Shown here piece by piece: positions 50,123 through 58,869 of a stretch of DNA of 64,000 bases (its first letter is position 1; each line of letters starts with the position of its first letter). This DNA is from Clostridia bacterium (GTDB taxonomy: Bacteria; Bacillota; Clostridia; TANB77; CAG-465), in NCBI GenBank assembly GCA_900772475.1, contig CAAHEI010000074.1, positions 1 to 64,000 on the forward strand. Reading direction: 5' to 3'. The position numbers were made by a program, and so were the translations under genes. The notes under the pieces were generated by a model. The model did no database searches and was not told the DNA's origin. It worked only from the letters and a program-made list of their open reading frames with translations.

Positions 50123-51394
50123 TTGAGGGAAAAAAAGTTAAAGGAAAAAAAGGAAAAAAGAAAGATTAATAAAAAGAAGTTATTTATTAATTTGGCTATA
50201 TATTGGGCAATTGGAACAATTGTAACAGTAGTTGCTCTTTATCTTGTTGAAAGATATATTATTTCTTTATCAGGTGCAGATGTAAATGAAAGCAAAAAGG
50301 ACAATAAGGAAAAAGGAGTAAAAACAATAAATATTTCTAAAAATGCTAAAGACATTCAGTATTCATATGATAATAAATATTATACATATTTATTTGATTC
50401 AAAAGTATATATAGGAAGCTTAGAGTCTGGAGAAATAATTGATACTATCGAAGAAAGTAACCCAATTTGTTATTTTGACTTGTTATATGACAAAAATTTA
50501 ATTTTGTATTTTACAAAAATAAATAATGGAACTTCTGCAACGCTTAAGTTAACTACTTATGATATTGGTACTAAGAGAAAAATAGAGTATAATACTTTTA
50601 CGGTTAAAAATTTTAGTAAAATAAAAAATATGGATATGTCTCCAGTAATAAATATGATTTATATTAATGTTGAACAAAAATCAGGAAATTCAATTAATAA
50701 TATAATTTACAAAATAAACCTATTTAATACTATGTCACAAATTAAATCAGGTCTTATTGTAGATAGAATGATTATGTTACAGCAAACTGATAGAGTATAT
50801 TATGAAGATTCAAACTCAAATATTTACTATTCTAATTCTAAACTTGGAATATTTAAAGAAAAAGTAAATATGATAGGAATAGATACAGAAGATGTACTTT
50901 ACTTCATATCTCAAGATAATAGTAAGGTATATAAAGTTAAGAATAATAAGATAACTGATACTATTGAACTTAAAGATAAAGACGTTAAATCTACCTACTA
51001 TAACAATGAAAGAGTATTTGTTATTTATTCTGACTATGTTATTGAAGTATCATCTGATAAACCACTTGAAAGTGTTGGAAAAATTCCAAATAATGTTTCT
51101 TTTGAAGCAATAAAATCTGATAAGATGTATGTTAGAGTTGATGATGATACAATTAAACAAATTGCACTTAATTTAGAAAATATAGAGTATGACAGCCAAG
51201 ATATTGTAGATGGCCAAGAAAAGACTACTAATAATAGAACAAACAATACAACTAACAATACTAAAAAAACAGAACAACCAAAAGAAGAGAAAAAGGAAGA
51301 AACTAATACTAATACTAATATAAAAACAGAAGGTACAAATAAATCAACTTCACAACCAGACACAGAAAAACCAAGTACAGGAGGAGATAGTTAA
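50123..51394 (+). CDS. Single-span membrane protein with outer beta-rich domain
   Basis: 423 residues, not recognised. TTG 50123 follows GGGAG. A very Lys-rich start (REKKLKEKKEKRKINKKK) and one span (about 22-45) are followed by a beta-strand-rich outer region (~70-350) with repeated units of the style YDNKYYTYLFDSKVYIGSLE, suggestive of a beta-propeller. It ends in a low-complexity Asn/Thr/Lys/Glu tail (NNRTNNTTNNTKKTEQPKEE). The stop overlaps the uppP start (TAATG), so translation is coupled. Probably an envelope protein. Confidence 0.6.
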   Translation: MREKKLKEKKEKRKINKKKLFINLAIYWAIGTIVTVVALYLVERYIISLSGADVNESKKDNKEKGVKTINISKNAKDIQYSYDNKYYTYLFDSKVYIGSLESGEIIDTIEESNPICYFDLLYDKNLILYFTKINNGTSATLKLTTYDIGTKRKIEYNTFTVKNFSKIKNMDMSPVINMIYINVEQKSGNSINNIIYKINLFNTMSQIKSGLIVDRMIMLQQTDRVYYEDSNSNIYYSNSKLGIFKEKVNMIGIDTEDVLYFISQDNSKVYKVKNNKITDTIELKDKDVKSTYYNNERVFVIYSDYVIEVSSDKPLESVGKIPNNVSFEAIKSDKMYVRVDDDTIKQIALNLENIEYDSQDIVDGQEKTTNNRTNNTTNNTKKTEQPKEEKKEETNTNTNIKTEGTNKSTSQPDTEKPSTGGDS

Positions 51395-52203
51395 TGAATA
51401 TATTTCATGCAATTGTTTTAGGAGTTATACAGGGAATAGGAGAATTTCTTCCTATTTCCAGTTCAGCTCACTTAATATTAATTCCATACCTTTTTAATTG
51501 GAGTGAACATTCACTTTCATTTGATGTAGCACTACACTTTGGTACTCTAATAGCAGTACTATTTGTTTACTTTAATGAGTGGTGGAAACTTTTTAAAGGT
51601 GCATATAATAAAATTGTTCATAAGAAAAATTCTTTTGAAAATAGGATGTTTTGGTATTTAGTAATTGCAACCATTCCTGGTGCTTTAATTGGTAAAATAT
51701 TTGAAGAACCAATTGAAAATATACTAAGAACTAATTATGTTTTAATTGCAATTGCTCTTGGAGTTATGGGAATTCTTATTTATCTAGGAGATAAATGGGC
51801 TGCAAAAAAATATGATGGTAAAGAAACTGAATACAAGGATTTAACATTAAAGCAGACCTTATTAGTAGGTCTTTCTCAAGCTTTAGCAGTTATTCCAGGA
51901 TTTTCACGCTCAGGAACTACGATTCTTACAGCAAGATTGCTTGGTGTATCAAGAAGTGCTGCAGCTAAATTTACATTTTTACTTTCTGTACCAATAATTT
52001 TTGGAGCAGCTGTACTTAAACTTCCGGATATGATTTCTAATTTTAGCTATGATTTAATAGTAGGAATTATAGTTTCAGCAATTGTGGGAGTATTAAGTAT
52101 CAAATTCTTACTTAAATATATAAAAAATCACGATTTTGCATTATTTGCATATTATAGAGTAATTATTGCAATTATAGTCCTTGTAAAAGTATTTTTCTTT
52201 TAA
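51394..52203 (+). CDS. uppP: Undecaprenyl-diphosphate phosphatase
   Basis: Recycles undecaprenyl diphosphate to the monophosphate lipid carrier used for peptidoglycan and surface polysaccharides. 269 residues, BacA type, about eight spans. GIGEFLPISSSAHLILI (Glu and Ser of the active site) and VIPGFSRSGTTILTARLLG (Arg) are the two inverted catalytic repeats. The ATG overlaps the upstream stop by one base. It gives mild bacitracin resistance in other bacteria. Confidence 0.97.
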   Translation: MNIFHAIVLGVIQGIGEFLPISSSAHLILIPYLFNWSEHSLSFDVALHFGTLIAVLFVYFNEWWKLFKGAYNKIVHKKNSFENRMFWYLVIATIPGALIGKIFEEPIENILRTNYVLIAIALGVMGILIYLGDKWAAKKYDGKETEYKDLTLKQTLLVGLSQALAVIPGFSRSGTTILTARLLGVSRSAAAKFTFLLSVPIIFGAAVLKLPDMISNFSYDLIVGIIVSAIVGVLSIKFLLKYIKNHDFALFAYYRVIIAIIVLVKVFFF

Positions 52204-52228
52204 TAAATTACATATTAGGCTATAAAAT

Positions 52229-52266
52229 AAAAAAATTCCATGTTAAATTCGTGGAATTTTTTTAAT
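52229..52266 (+). terminator. Terminator after uppP
   Basis: AAAATTCCA (52232-52240) pairs with TGGAATTTT (52252-52260) and the flanking A and T runs extend the stem. Confidence 0.85.
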
Positions 52267-52280
52267 TTTTAAAAAACTGC

Positions 52281-52309
52281 TTTTCTTTTTTATATTTTTA
52301 ATATATAAT
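52281..52309 (+). promoter_or_regulatory. Weak promoter of the response-regulator gene
   Basis: TATAAT (52304-52309) with a poor -35 (TTTTCT, 52281-52286) at 17-bp spacing, 25 bp before the ATG. Confidence 0.4.
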
Positions 52310-52333
52310 ATAGGTGTAAGAGAGGTTATATAT

Positions 52334-53359
52334 ATGGAATATCAAGAACTTATAAAAAATATAAAAATACTTTTAGCGGATGATGACGAAGATTATTTAT
52401 TAATGACTAATAGTTTTTTAAAACAGGTCGGGTATAATGTTGAAATTGCATCTGACGGAACAGAAGCTATTGAGAAACTTATGTCGGGAGACTATCAAAT
52501 TGCACTTCTTGACTATTTTATGCCAGGTTTAAATGGAGAAGAAGTAATTACAGAAATTAGGAAACATAATAAAGAGTTAATAATTATTTTGCAAACAGGT
52601 TTTTCAGGTCAAAAACCACCAATTGAGACTATGCAGAGGTTAAATATACAGAATTATTTTGATAAAACTGAGGGAATTGATAGATTAAATTTAGAGTTGA
52701 TTTCAGCAGTTAAAATATTTAATCAGCAAAATGAAATAGAAATTTCTAAACATAAAACAAGAACATTGGGCAAACTTATGAATAATATTGCTCAAGAAAT
52801 AAAATCAAATATGCTGTCTTTAGGGGCTGGTATTGAAATTACAAATATGATGATTTCTGACAAAAATCAACTAGGAAGTAGTGAAAATATCGAAAAATTG
52901 AAAACTTTTTATGAGAGCAACAAAGAATTATTAGAAAAAATTGATAAAGTTCTTGATGCAATTATTGCTGAATTAACAGGTGAAGAAAAAATATTAGAAT
53001 GTAAGGATATAACAAATTTAATATTTTTTATTGTAAAAAATGAAATAAAAAATAAAGAAGTAAATTTTACATATCACACTGCATTAAAATCAACAAGTTA
53101 TGCTGCGGGTAATGTTAATCAAGCTATTTTTTTGGTGTCTGAAATAATTACAAGATTAGTTAATGTCTCAAAAGCAAATGAGGATCTTGAATTTGTTTTC
53201 ACAGAGGATGAAGCTAATTGGCTTCTAAATATAAATTCTAAAAATGTTTCTGAAATATCCGATATAGATGTATATTTATTAAAGAAAATTATAAAAAATA
53301 TAAAAGGGTTTAATATTGAATTTGAAAAAGATAGAATAAGTATAAGCATAAAAAAATAA
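52334..53359 (+). CDS. Response regulator with degenerate histidine-kinase-like C-terminus
   Basis: 341 residues. A receiver domain covers about 8-128: acidic D16-D18 (LLADDDED), phospho-acceptor D60 (ALLDYFMPG), T89 and K112 (NYFDKTEG). The rest resembles a histidine kinase. MNNIAQEIKSNMLSL (about 150-164) looks like the dimerisation helix in which the phospho-acceptor His is Gln155. A domain similar in position to the ATPase domain follows but lacks clear N and G boxes. No DNA-binding domain is present. It would work by protein contact. No partner kinase gene is adjacent. Confidence 0.75.
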   Translation: MEYQELIKNIKILLADDDEDYLLMTNSFLKQVGYNVEIASDGTEAIEKLMSGDYQIALLDYFMPGLNGEEVITEIRKHNKELIIILQTGFSGQKPPIETMQRLNIQNYFDKTEGIDRLNLELISAVKIFNQQNEIEISKHKTRTLGKLMNNIAQEIKSNMLSLGAGIEITNMMISDKNQLGSSENIEKLKTFYESNKELLEKIDKVLDAIIAELTGEEKILECKDITNLIFFIVKNEIKNKEVNFTYHTALKSTSYAAGNVNQAIFLVSEIITRLVNVSKANEDLEFVFTEDEANWLLNINSKNVSEISDIDVYLLKKIIKNIKGFNIEFEKDRISISIKK

Positions 53360-53370
53360 AATTTTAAAAT

Positions 53371-53409
53371 ATACTAGATCTAAATATATTTAGGTTTAGT
53401 ATTTTTTTA
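53371..53409 (+). terminator. Terminator after the response-regulator gene
   Basis: ATACTA and CTAAAT on the left arm (53371-53385) pair with ATTTAG and TAGTAT on the right (53388-53402), followed by a T run. Confidence 0.75.
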
Positions 53410-53417
53410 TTTTTTTC

Positions 53418-53446
53418 TTGAAGTATTAGATTAAATATAGTATAAT
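53418..53446 (+). promoter_or_regulatory. Promoter of pnp
   Basis: TTGAAG (53418-53423), 17 bp, TATAAT (53441-53446), about 100 bp before the pnp ATG. Confidence 0.75.
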
Positions 53447-53463
53447 ATGCATAGTTAATGTTG

Positions 53464-53528
53464 GGGGTTGTGTAGTAATAATTTGTGGATATATAATTGA
53501 TGTATTTAGAAATTATTATTACATCCCC
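53464..53528 (+). promoter_or_regulatory. Long hairpin in the pnp 5' leader
   Basis: GTAGTAATAATTT (53472-53484) pairs with AAATTATTATTAC (about 53510-53522) through one G-U pair, extended by GGGG (53464-53467) with CCCC (53525-53528) across a small internal loop. The apical loop is about 25 nt. The AGGAGG of pnp follows within 10 nt. E. coli pnp is autoregulated through a leader stem-loop, so a similar control is possible here. Confidence 0.6.
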
Positions 53529-53545
53529 AGAGTAGGAGGAAAAAT

Positions 53546-55654
53546 ATGTATAAAAAATTTGAAACAGAGTTTGCAGGAAGAAACTTAGTTGTTGAAACAG
53601 GAAAAATGGCTTCTCAAGCTAATGGATCTTGTTTGGTAAGATATGGTGATACTGCAGTTTTAGTTAATGTAACTATGTCAAAAGAACCAAGAGATGGTAT
53701 AGATTTTTTACCACTTTCTGTAGATTATGAAGAAAGACTTTATGCTGTAGGGAAAATTCCTGGAGGATATGTAAAAAGGGAAGGTAGACCAACAACAAAA
53801 GCAATTTTAGTATCAAGAGTAATTGATAGACCACTTAGACCTTTATTTCCAAAGGATTATAGAAATGATACATCAATAAATGCTTTAACACTTGCGGTTG
53901 ATCCAGATATTTTACCTGAAATACCAGCTGCTATTGGTGCATCTATTGCACTTAACATATCTGACATTCCATTTGATAAGTTAGTAGGTTCAATAAAAGT
54001 TGGAATTGTAGATGATAAAATTGTTTTAAATCCAAATTTAGAGCAAAGAGAAAAATCAACTTTAGATCTTACAGTTTCTGCTACAGAAGACAAAGTATGT
54101 ATGATTGAAGCTGGTGCAAAAGAAGTTCCAGATGAAAAGATGTTAGAAGCTATTAAGGCTGGACATGAAGAAATAAAGAAACTTTGCAAATTCATACAAG
54201 AAATTAAAAGCGAAGTTGGAAAGAAAAAGGCAGAATATAAATCTTTTGCAGTTCCTGAAGAAATGGTTAAATTTGTTGATGAGCTTGCAACAGAAAAATT
54301 AAAAGAAGCAGTTCAAACAGATACTAAGAAACAAAGAGATGAAAATGTAACTAATGTAGATAATTTTGTCATAGATGAATATATAAAAAAATATGGCGAA
54401 GAAGAATATCAAAATAATAAATCTATGTTATCAGAAGCACTATATAAAGCTGAGAAAAAAGCAGTTAGAACATTGGTAAAAGAAGAAGGAAAAAGAGTAG
54501 ATGGAAGAGCACATGATGAAATTAGACCTCTATCATGTGAAGTAGGTTTGTTTAATAGAGTTCATGGTAGTGCATTATTTAATAGAGGACTTACACAAGT
54601 CCTATCGCTTGTAACATTAGGAAGTGTTTCAGAAGAACAAACTTTTGATGGATTAGATGAAGAAGTTACAAAAAGATATATGCATCATTATAACATGCCA
54701 TCATATAGTGTTGGAGAAGCAAGACCTGCAAGAGGACCTGGAAGACGTGAAATTGGACATGGTGCTTTAGCAGAACGTGCTCTAGAGCCTGTAATACCTT
54801 CAAAAGAAGAATTTCCATATGCAATTAGGGTCGTATCAGAAGTTTTAAGCTCAAATGGTTCAACTTCACAAGGCAGTATTTGTGCATCAACACTTGCACT
54901 TATGGATGCTGGAGTTCCAATTAAAGCTCCTGTTGCTGGAATTTCTACAGGATTATTTACTAACAATGGAGATACTTCAGATTATGTAATGGTAACTGAT
55001 ATTCAGGGAATAGAAGACTTCTTTGGTGATATGGACTTTAAAGTTGGTGGTACAAAAAAAGGTATTACAGCTATTCAAGTTGACATTAAAATTGATGGTC
55101 TTACATATGAAATAATAGAAGAAGCTTTTGCAAGAACTAAAAAAGCAAGAGAGTATATACTAGATGAAATTATGTTAAAAGAAATTGACAAACCAAGAAC
55201 TAATTTATCAAAATATGCTCCTAAAATTGAAAGTATGAAAATTAATCCATCTAAAATCGGTGATGTAATTGGTGCTGGTGGAAAAACTATAAATAAAATA
55301 ATTGAGGAAACTGGTGTTAAAATTGACATTGAAGATGATGGAACAGTTTTTGTTTCAGGAGTAGATGCAAAAATGCTTGATAAAGCAATAACTACAATAA
55401 AATCTCTTACCGAAGATGTTGAACTTGGTAAAGTGTATATGGGTAAAGTAACTAAGATTTTACAATTTGGAGCTTTAGTTGAAGTATTACCTGGTAAAGA
55501 AGGACTTTTGCACATCTCTCAAATTTCAAATGAAAGAATAAATAAAGTTGAAGACGTGTTAAAAGTTGGAGATGACATTCTTGTTAAAGTTACTGAAATC
55601 GGAAAAGATGATGGGAAATTTAGTTTAACTGCAAAAGATTTAATGAAAGTTTAG
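53546..55654 (+). CDS. pnp: Polyribonucleotide nucleotidyltransferase
   Basis: Phosphorolytic 3'-5' exoribonuclease of the RNA degradosome. 702 residues with the full domain set: first RNase PH-like domain (GDTAVLVNVTMSKEPR), an alpha-helical linker, the second RNase PH-like domain (KRVDGRAHDEIRPLSCEVG, GSALFNRGLTQVLS, GDMDFKVGGTKKGITAIQ). The KH domain (KIGDVIGAGGKTINKIIEE) spans about 560-620 and the S1 domain (VYMGKVTKILQFGALVEV) about 625-700. The ATG follows GGAGGAAAAAT. It has its own promoter and a structured leader. Confidence 0.97.
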   Translation: MYKKFETEFAGRNLVVETGKMASQANGSCLVRYGDTAVLVNVTMSKEPRDGIDFLPLSVDYEERLYAVGKIPGGYVKREGRPTTKAILVSRVIDRPLRPLFPKDYRNDTSINALTLAVDPDILPEIPAAIGASIALNISDIPFDKLVGSIKVGIVDDKIVLNPNLEQREKSTLDLTVSATEDKVCMIEAGAKEVPDEKMLEAIKAGHEEIKKLCKFIQEIKSEVGKKKAEYKSFAVPEEMVKFVDELATEKLKEAVQTDTKKQRDENVTNVDNFVIDEYIKKYGEEEYQNNKSMLSEALYKAEKKAVRTLVKEEGKRVDGRAHDEIRPLSCEVGLFNRVHGSALFNRGLTQVLSLVTLGSVSEEQTFDGLDEEVTKRYMHHYNMPSYSVGEARPARGPGRREIGHGALAERALEPVIPSKEEFPYAIRVVSEVLSSNGSTSQGSICASTLALMDAGVPIKAPVAGISTGLFTNNGDTSDYVMVTDIQGIEDFFGDMDFKVGGTKKGITAIQVDIKIDGLTYEIIEEAFARTKKAREYILDEIMLKEIDKPRTNLSKYAPKIESMKINPSKIGDVIGAGGKTINKIIEETGVKIDIEDDGTVFVSGVDAKMLDKAITTIKSLTEDVELGKVYMGKVTKILQFGALVEVLPGKEGLLHISQISNERINKVEDVLKVGDDILVKVTEIGKDDGKFSLTAKDLMKV

Positions 55655-55664
55655 GTGTTTATAT

Positions 55665-56486
55665 ATGCAAGTATATGCTTTTGTTGGTAAGACAGGAACA
55701 GGAAAGAGTTATAACGCACAGCGTATTGCTAAAAAATATGGAATTAAATATATAATAGATGATGCCATATTAATTAGGGATAATAAAGTAATTGCAGGAA
55801 AATCTGCTAAAACAGAGGCTAGTAAAATAGCCTCTGTTAAGGCAGCTATATTTTTAGATGAATCTAGAAAAAAGCAAATGGCTGATTTTATAAAAAAAGA
55901 AAAAATTGATAAAATACTAATTCTTGGTACATCTGATAAAATGGTAAAAACAATTGCTGAAAATTTAGGGTTAGATGAAATATGTCACACAATATATATT
56001 GAAGAGGTAGCGACAAAGGAGCAAATAGAAGAAGCAAGAAGATCAAGAACTGAAGAAGGTAAGCATATTGTACCAGTTCCTACTTTTGAAATAAAAAAAC
56101 AATTTTCGGGGTATTTTTTAGATTCTTTAAAAATATTTAATTTCTTCAATAAAAACGCTGATGATGAAGATGAAGATAACTATGAAAAGACGATTATTCG
56201 TCCAACATATAGTTATTTAGGTAATTTTGTTATTTCTGATACTGTAATTAATGATATAATAACATATAGCGTATCAAGAGTACCTGGTGTAAGTAAGGTA
56301 ATGAGAGTAAATACAAATAAATTTATAGATGGTATGAAATTGGATATTGATATTGAAATTAAGTTTGGATATAATATTCCAAAACTTAGTTCTGAAATAA
56401 AGAACACAGTGATTTATTCGGTTGATAAAACTACAGGTATAAACTTATTTGGAATAAATATTAATGTAAAATCTATTAGTAAATAA
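55665..56486 (+). CDS. P-loop nucleotide-binding domain fused to an Asp23/Gls24 domain
   Basis: 273 residues. Residues 1-~150 open with YAFVGKTGTGKSYNAQRIAK, a Walker A loop as in small kinases, then IIDDAILIRDNKVIAGKSAK, ILILGTSDKMVKTIAE and a helical end. A charged link (NADDEDEDNYEKT) leads to an Asp23-family domain (~185-273): YLGNFVISDTVINDIITYSV, SRVPGVSKVMRV and IDIEIKFGYNIPKLSSEIKN. Asp23 proteins are linked to envelope stress and membrane attachment. The N-terminal ATP/GTP-binding half is unusual for that family. It begins 10 bp after pnp, so the two are probably cotranscribed. Confidence 0.75.
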   Translation: MQVYAFVGKTGTGKSYNAQRIAKKYGIKYIIDDAILIRDNKVIAGKSAKTEASKIASVKAAIFLDESRKKQMADFIKKEKIDKILILGTSDKMVKTIAENLGLDEICHTIYIEEVATKEQIEEARRSRTEEGKHIVPVPTFEIKKQFSGYFLDSLKIFNFFNKNADDEDEDNYEKTIIRPTYSYLGNFVISDTVINDIITYSVSRVPGVSKVMRVNTNKFIDGMKLDIDIEIKFGYNIPKLSSEIKNTVIYSVDKTTGINLFGININVKSISK

Positions 56487-56506
56487 ACTATTTATATTTA
56501 TTTTAG

Positions 56507-56535
56507 TTGAAAAAATAGATAATATGTAGTAAAAT
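56507..56535 (+). promoter_or_regulatory. Promoter of the 56557-57360 gene and glyS
   Basis: TTGAAA (56507-56512), 17 bp, TAAAAT (56530-56535), then GCGAGGGTGA before the ATG. Confidence 0.65.
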
Positions 56536-56556
56536 ATGTAGCGAGGGTGATAGTAA

Positions 56557-57360
56557 ATGGAAACTATGAAATTAACTGAAAAAAAGAAAAGCTCAAAGGG
56601 AGTTGTGATTGGACTTTTACTTTTTTTCATTATAGGTGGAACAATATTGTATTTTGGATTAAAAATGGAGGAAGAACCTGAAGTAGTTGGAACAAGTACA
56701 GATAACACTGAAACACAAAGTTTGGTTGATGTAGATAAAGCAAATAAAGATGAATTAACAAAGAAAAACCAGAGTATTGAATATAGTGTAACTGATAAGA
56801 GTATAAAAGATTCATCTAATGCAAAAATGAAAGCGAAAATGACTCTTCCTGTTATATCTATTGAAGGTGAAGAACTTTCAAGTATAAATAGTGAAATAAA
56901 CAAGTATTATACAGATATGTTTAATAGTCTAAAAGAACAAATGGCTTCCGCTTCAAGTAAATATACATATACAGTAACTTACAATGTATATGAAAATATG
57001 ATTGAAGAAAATAAAGTTATATCTATAACGATTTATGAAAGAATTGTTGATGATTCTGCAAAGAAAAATACTATGAATAAAATAAAAACATATAATATTG
57101 ATGCTGCAACTAAGGAACAGATAACTCAATCAAATAATATTGCACAAATTTTATTTGGAAAAGATTACAAAACAATTATAAGGGATTCTATAAAAGATTA
57201 TGTCGTTTCAAATAAGATGATGAAAGAGTCAGATTTCAATTATACATACACAGGAGTAAAACCTTTTTATATCAAAGAAGGAAAACTTCATTTAATATTT
57301 AATGAAGGAGAGCTTGTAGATAGTAAATATGGAGTATTAGATATTACTATAAATAATTAG
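56557..57360 (+). CDS. Membrane-anchored protein with DUF4163/DUF3298-like outer domain
   Basis: 267 residues. Lys-rich start, one span (about 15-35), an acidic Thr/Glu linker, then an outer domain with LPVISIEGEELSSINSEINK and a repeated alpha/beta pattern. VTYNVYENMIEENKVISITI and SDFNYTYTGVKPFYIKEGKL, NEGELVDSKYG resemble the DUF4163/DUF3298 pair seen in RsiV- and PdaC-type envelope proteins. No catalytic domain. 11 bp before glyS, so cotranscription is likely. Family call is tentative. Confidence 0.55.
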   Translation: METMKLTEKKKSSKGVVIGLLLFFIIGGTILYFGLKMEEEPEVVGTSTDNTETQSLVDVDKANKDELTKKNQSIEYSVTDKSIKDSSNAKMKAKMTLPVISIEGEELSSINSEINKYYTDMFNSLKEQMASASSKYTYTVTYNVYENMIEENKVISITIYERIVDDSAKKNTMNKIKTYNIDAATKEQITQSNNIAQILFGKDYKTIIRDSIKDYVVSNKMMKESDFNYTYTGVKPFYIKEGKLHLIFNEGELVDSKYGVLDITINN

Positions 57361-57371
57361 GAGGAATATTA

Positions 57372-58736
57372 ATGGTAGATTCAATGGAAAAAATAGTTAA
57401 TCTATGTAAACAAAGAGGATATGTATATCCAGGTTCAGAGATATATGGTGGACTTGCAAATACATGGGATTATGGTCCATATGGAGCTGAACTTAAAAAC
57501 AATATAAAAAAAGCATGGTGGAAAAAATTTATTCAAGAAAACAAAGATAGTTATGGAGTTGACGCTGCAATTCTTATGAATCCAAGAGTTTGGGAAGCTT
57601 CTGGACATGTAGGAAGTTTCTCTGATCCTTTAATTGATTGTAAAGAATGTAAAACAAGACATAGAGCGGATAAATTAATTGAATCATTTACTGATGAAAT
57701 AAATCCTGATACTTTAAATGATAAAGAATTATATGACTACATCGTAGATCATAAAATACCATGTCCAAACTGTGGTAAGGTAAATTATACTCAGATAAGA
57801 GAATTCAACTTAATGTTTGAAACCAAAAGAGGAGTTGTAAAAGATCAAACTTCTATTGTTTATTTAAGGCCAGAAACTGCTCAAGGTGAGTTTGTTAATT
57901 TCTTAAATGTAGCAAGAACATCAAGGAGCAAAATTCCATTTGGAATAGGTCAAATTGGTAAGGCATTTAGAAATGAGATTACACCTGGTAATTTTACATT
58001 TAGAACAATTGAATTTGAGCAAATGGAACATCAATGGTTCTGTAAAGAAGGAACAGATAGTAAATATTATGAAGAATATAAAGAAAAACAAATGAACTTT
58101 ATAACTTCAATAGGAATAGATAAAGACCATCTTAGATTTAAAGATCATGAAAAATTAGCTCATTATGCTAAAGAAGCATGTGACATTCAATTTAAGTATC
58201 CTCATGGATGGGATGAGTTATGTGGAACACACAATAGAACGAATTATGATTTATCAAGACATCAGGAATATAGTGGAAAGTCAATGGAATACTTAGATCC
58301 AGAAACTGGTGAAAAATTTATTCCATATGTTATTGAGGCATCTCTTGGATGTGATAGACTTACACTTGCTGTTCTATGTGATGCATATTCAGAAGAAAAG
58401 ATAAATGATGATGATACAAGAGTTGTATTAAAATTACATCCATCTATTGCACCTGTAAAAATTGCAATTTTACCTCTTTCTAAAAAATTGTCTGAAGGAG
58501 CTGAAGAAGTATATTCATTACTTTCTAAGAAATATAATTGTGATTATGATGTAGCAGGTTCAATAGGTAAAAGATATAGAAGACAGGACGAAGTTGGAAC
58601 TCCTTATTGTATAACTTTTGATTTTGATTCTTTAGAGGATAAATGTGTTACAATAAGAAATAGGGATACAATGGAACAAGAAAGAGTTAAAATTGAAGAA
58701 CTTTTAAATTGGTTTTATGGAAAATTTGAGATATAA
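57372..58736 (+). CDS. glyS: Glycyl-tRNA synthetase, alpha2 dimer type
   Basis: Class II aminoacyl-tRNA synthetase, 454 residues, the eukaryote-like single-chain form. YPGSEIYGGLANTWDYGPYG, LRPETAQGEFVNF (motif 2 region: RNEITPGNFTFRTIEFEQME), VIEASLGCDRLTLAVLCDAY (motif 3) and the C-terminal anticodon-binding domain (VKIAILPLSKK, YRRQDEVGTPYCITFDF) are clear. CKECKTRHR and CPNCGK form a likely zinc site. No T-box was seen upstream. AGGAGGAATATTA precedes the ATG. Confidence 0.97.
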   Translation: MVDSMEKIVNLCKQRGYVYPGSEIYGGLANTWDYGPYGAELKNNIKKAWWKKFIQENKDSYGVDAAILMNPRVWEASGHVGSFSDPLIDCKECKTRHRADKLIESFTDEINPDTLNDKELYDYIVDHKIPCPNCGKVNYTQIREFNLMFETKRGVVKDQTSIVYLRPETAQGEFVNFLNVARTSRSKIPFGIGQIGKAFRNEITPGNFTFRTIEFEQMEHQWFCKEGTDSKYYEEYKEKQMNFITSIGIDKDHLRFKDHEKLAHYAKEACDIQFKYPHGWDELCGTHNRTNYDLSRHQEYSGKSMEYLDPETGEKFIPYVIEASLGCDRLTLAVLCDAYSEEKINDDDTRVVLKLHPSIAPVKIAILPLSKKLSEGAEEVYSLLSKKYNCDYDVAGSIGKRYRRQDEVGTPYCITFDFDSLEDKCVTIRNRDTMEQERVKIEELLNWFYGKFEI

Positions 58737-58749
58737 AGAGGTGATTTTA

Positions 58750-58857
58750 ATGGAAAAAAGAAGAAGTATTTTAAAATATACTATAGTTGGAATACTTATA
58801 TTTTCTATGGTATTTTCAATGTTTGCTGTTCTTATTTCAGCTGTTCAAAATATATAG
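58750..58857 (+). CDS. 35-residue single-span membrane protein (DUF4044-like)
   Basis: A very short gene with its own ribosome site (AAGAGGTG) between glyS and cdaA. The product starts MEKRRSILKYTIVGILIFSM, has one hydrophobic helix and a short outer end (AVLISAVQNI). Length and layout fit the DUF4044 type of tiny membrane proteins common in Bacillota. Function unknown. It is part of the same transcription unit as cdaA, whose ribosome site overlaps its stop. Confidence 0.7.
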   Translation: MEKRRSILKYTIVGILIFSMVFSMFAVLISAVQNI

Positions 58858-58869
58858 GTGGTGAACTTT

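Noticed and set aside
51230..51330. Short ACT/AAC repeats suggesting a satellite or CRISPR-like array
   Set aside because: They encode the Asn/Thr/Lys/Glu-rich tail of the 50123-51394 protein and have no regular unit or spacers.
55075..55515. Minus-strand open frames within pnp
   Set aside because: They run opposite the KH/S1 coding region of pnp and show no family motifs.
57300..57371. T-box leader before glyS
   Set aside because: Only 11 bp separate glyS from the upstream gene, which leaves no room, and no T-box sequence is seen.
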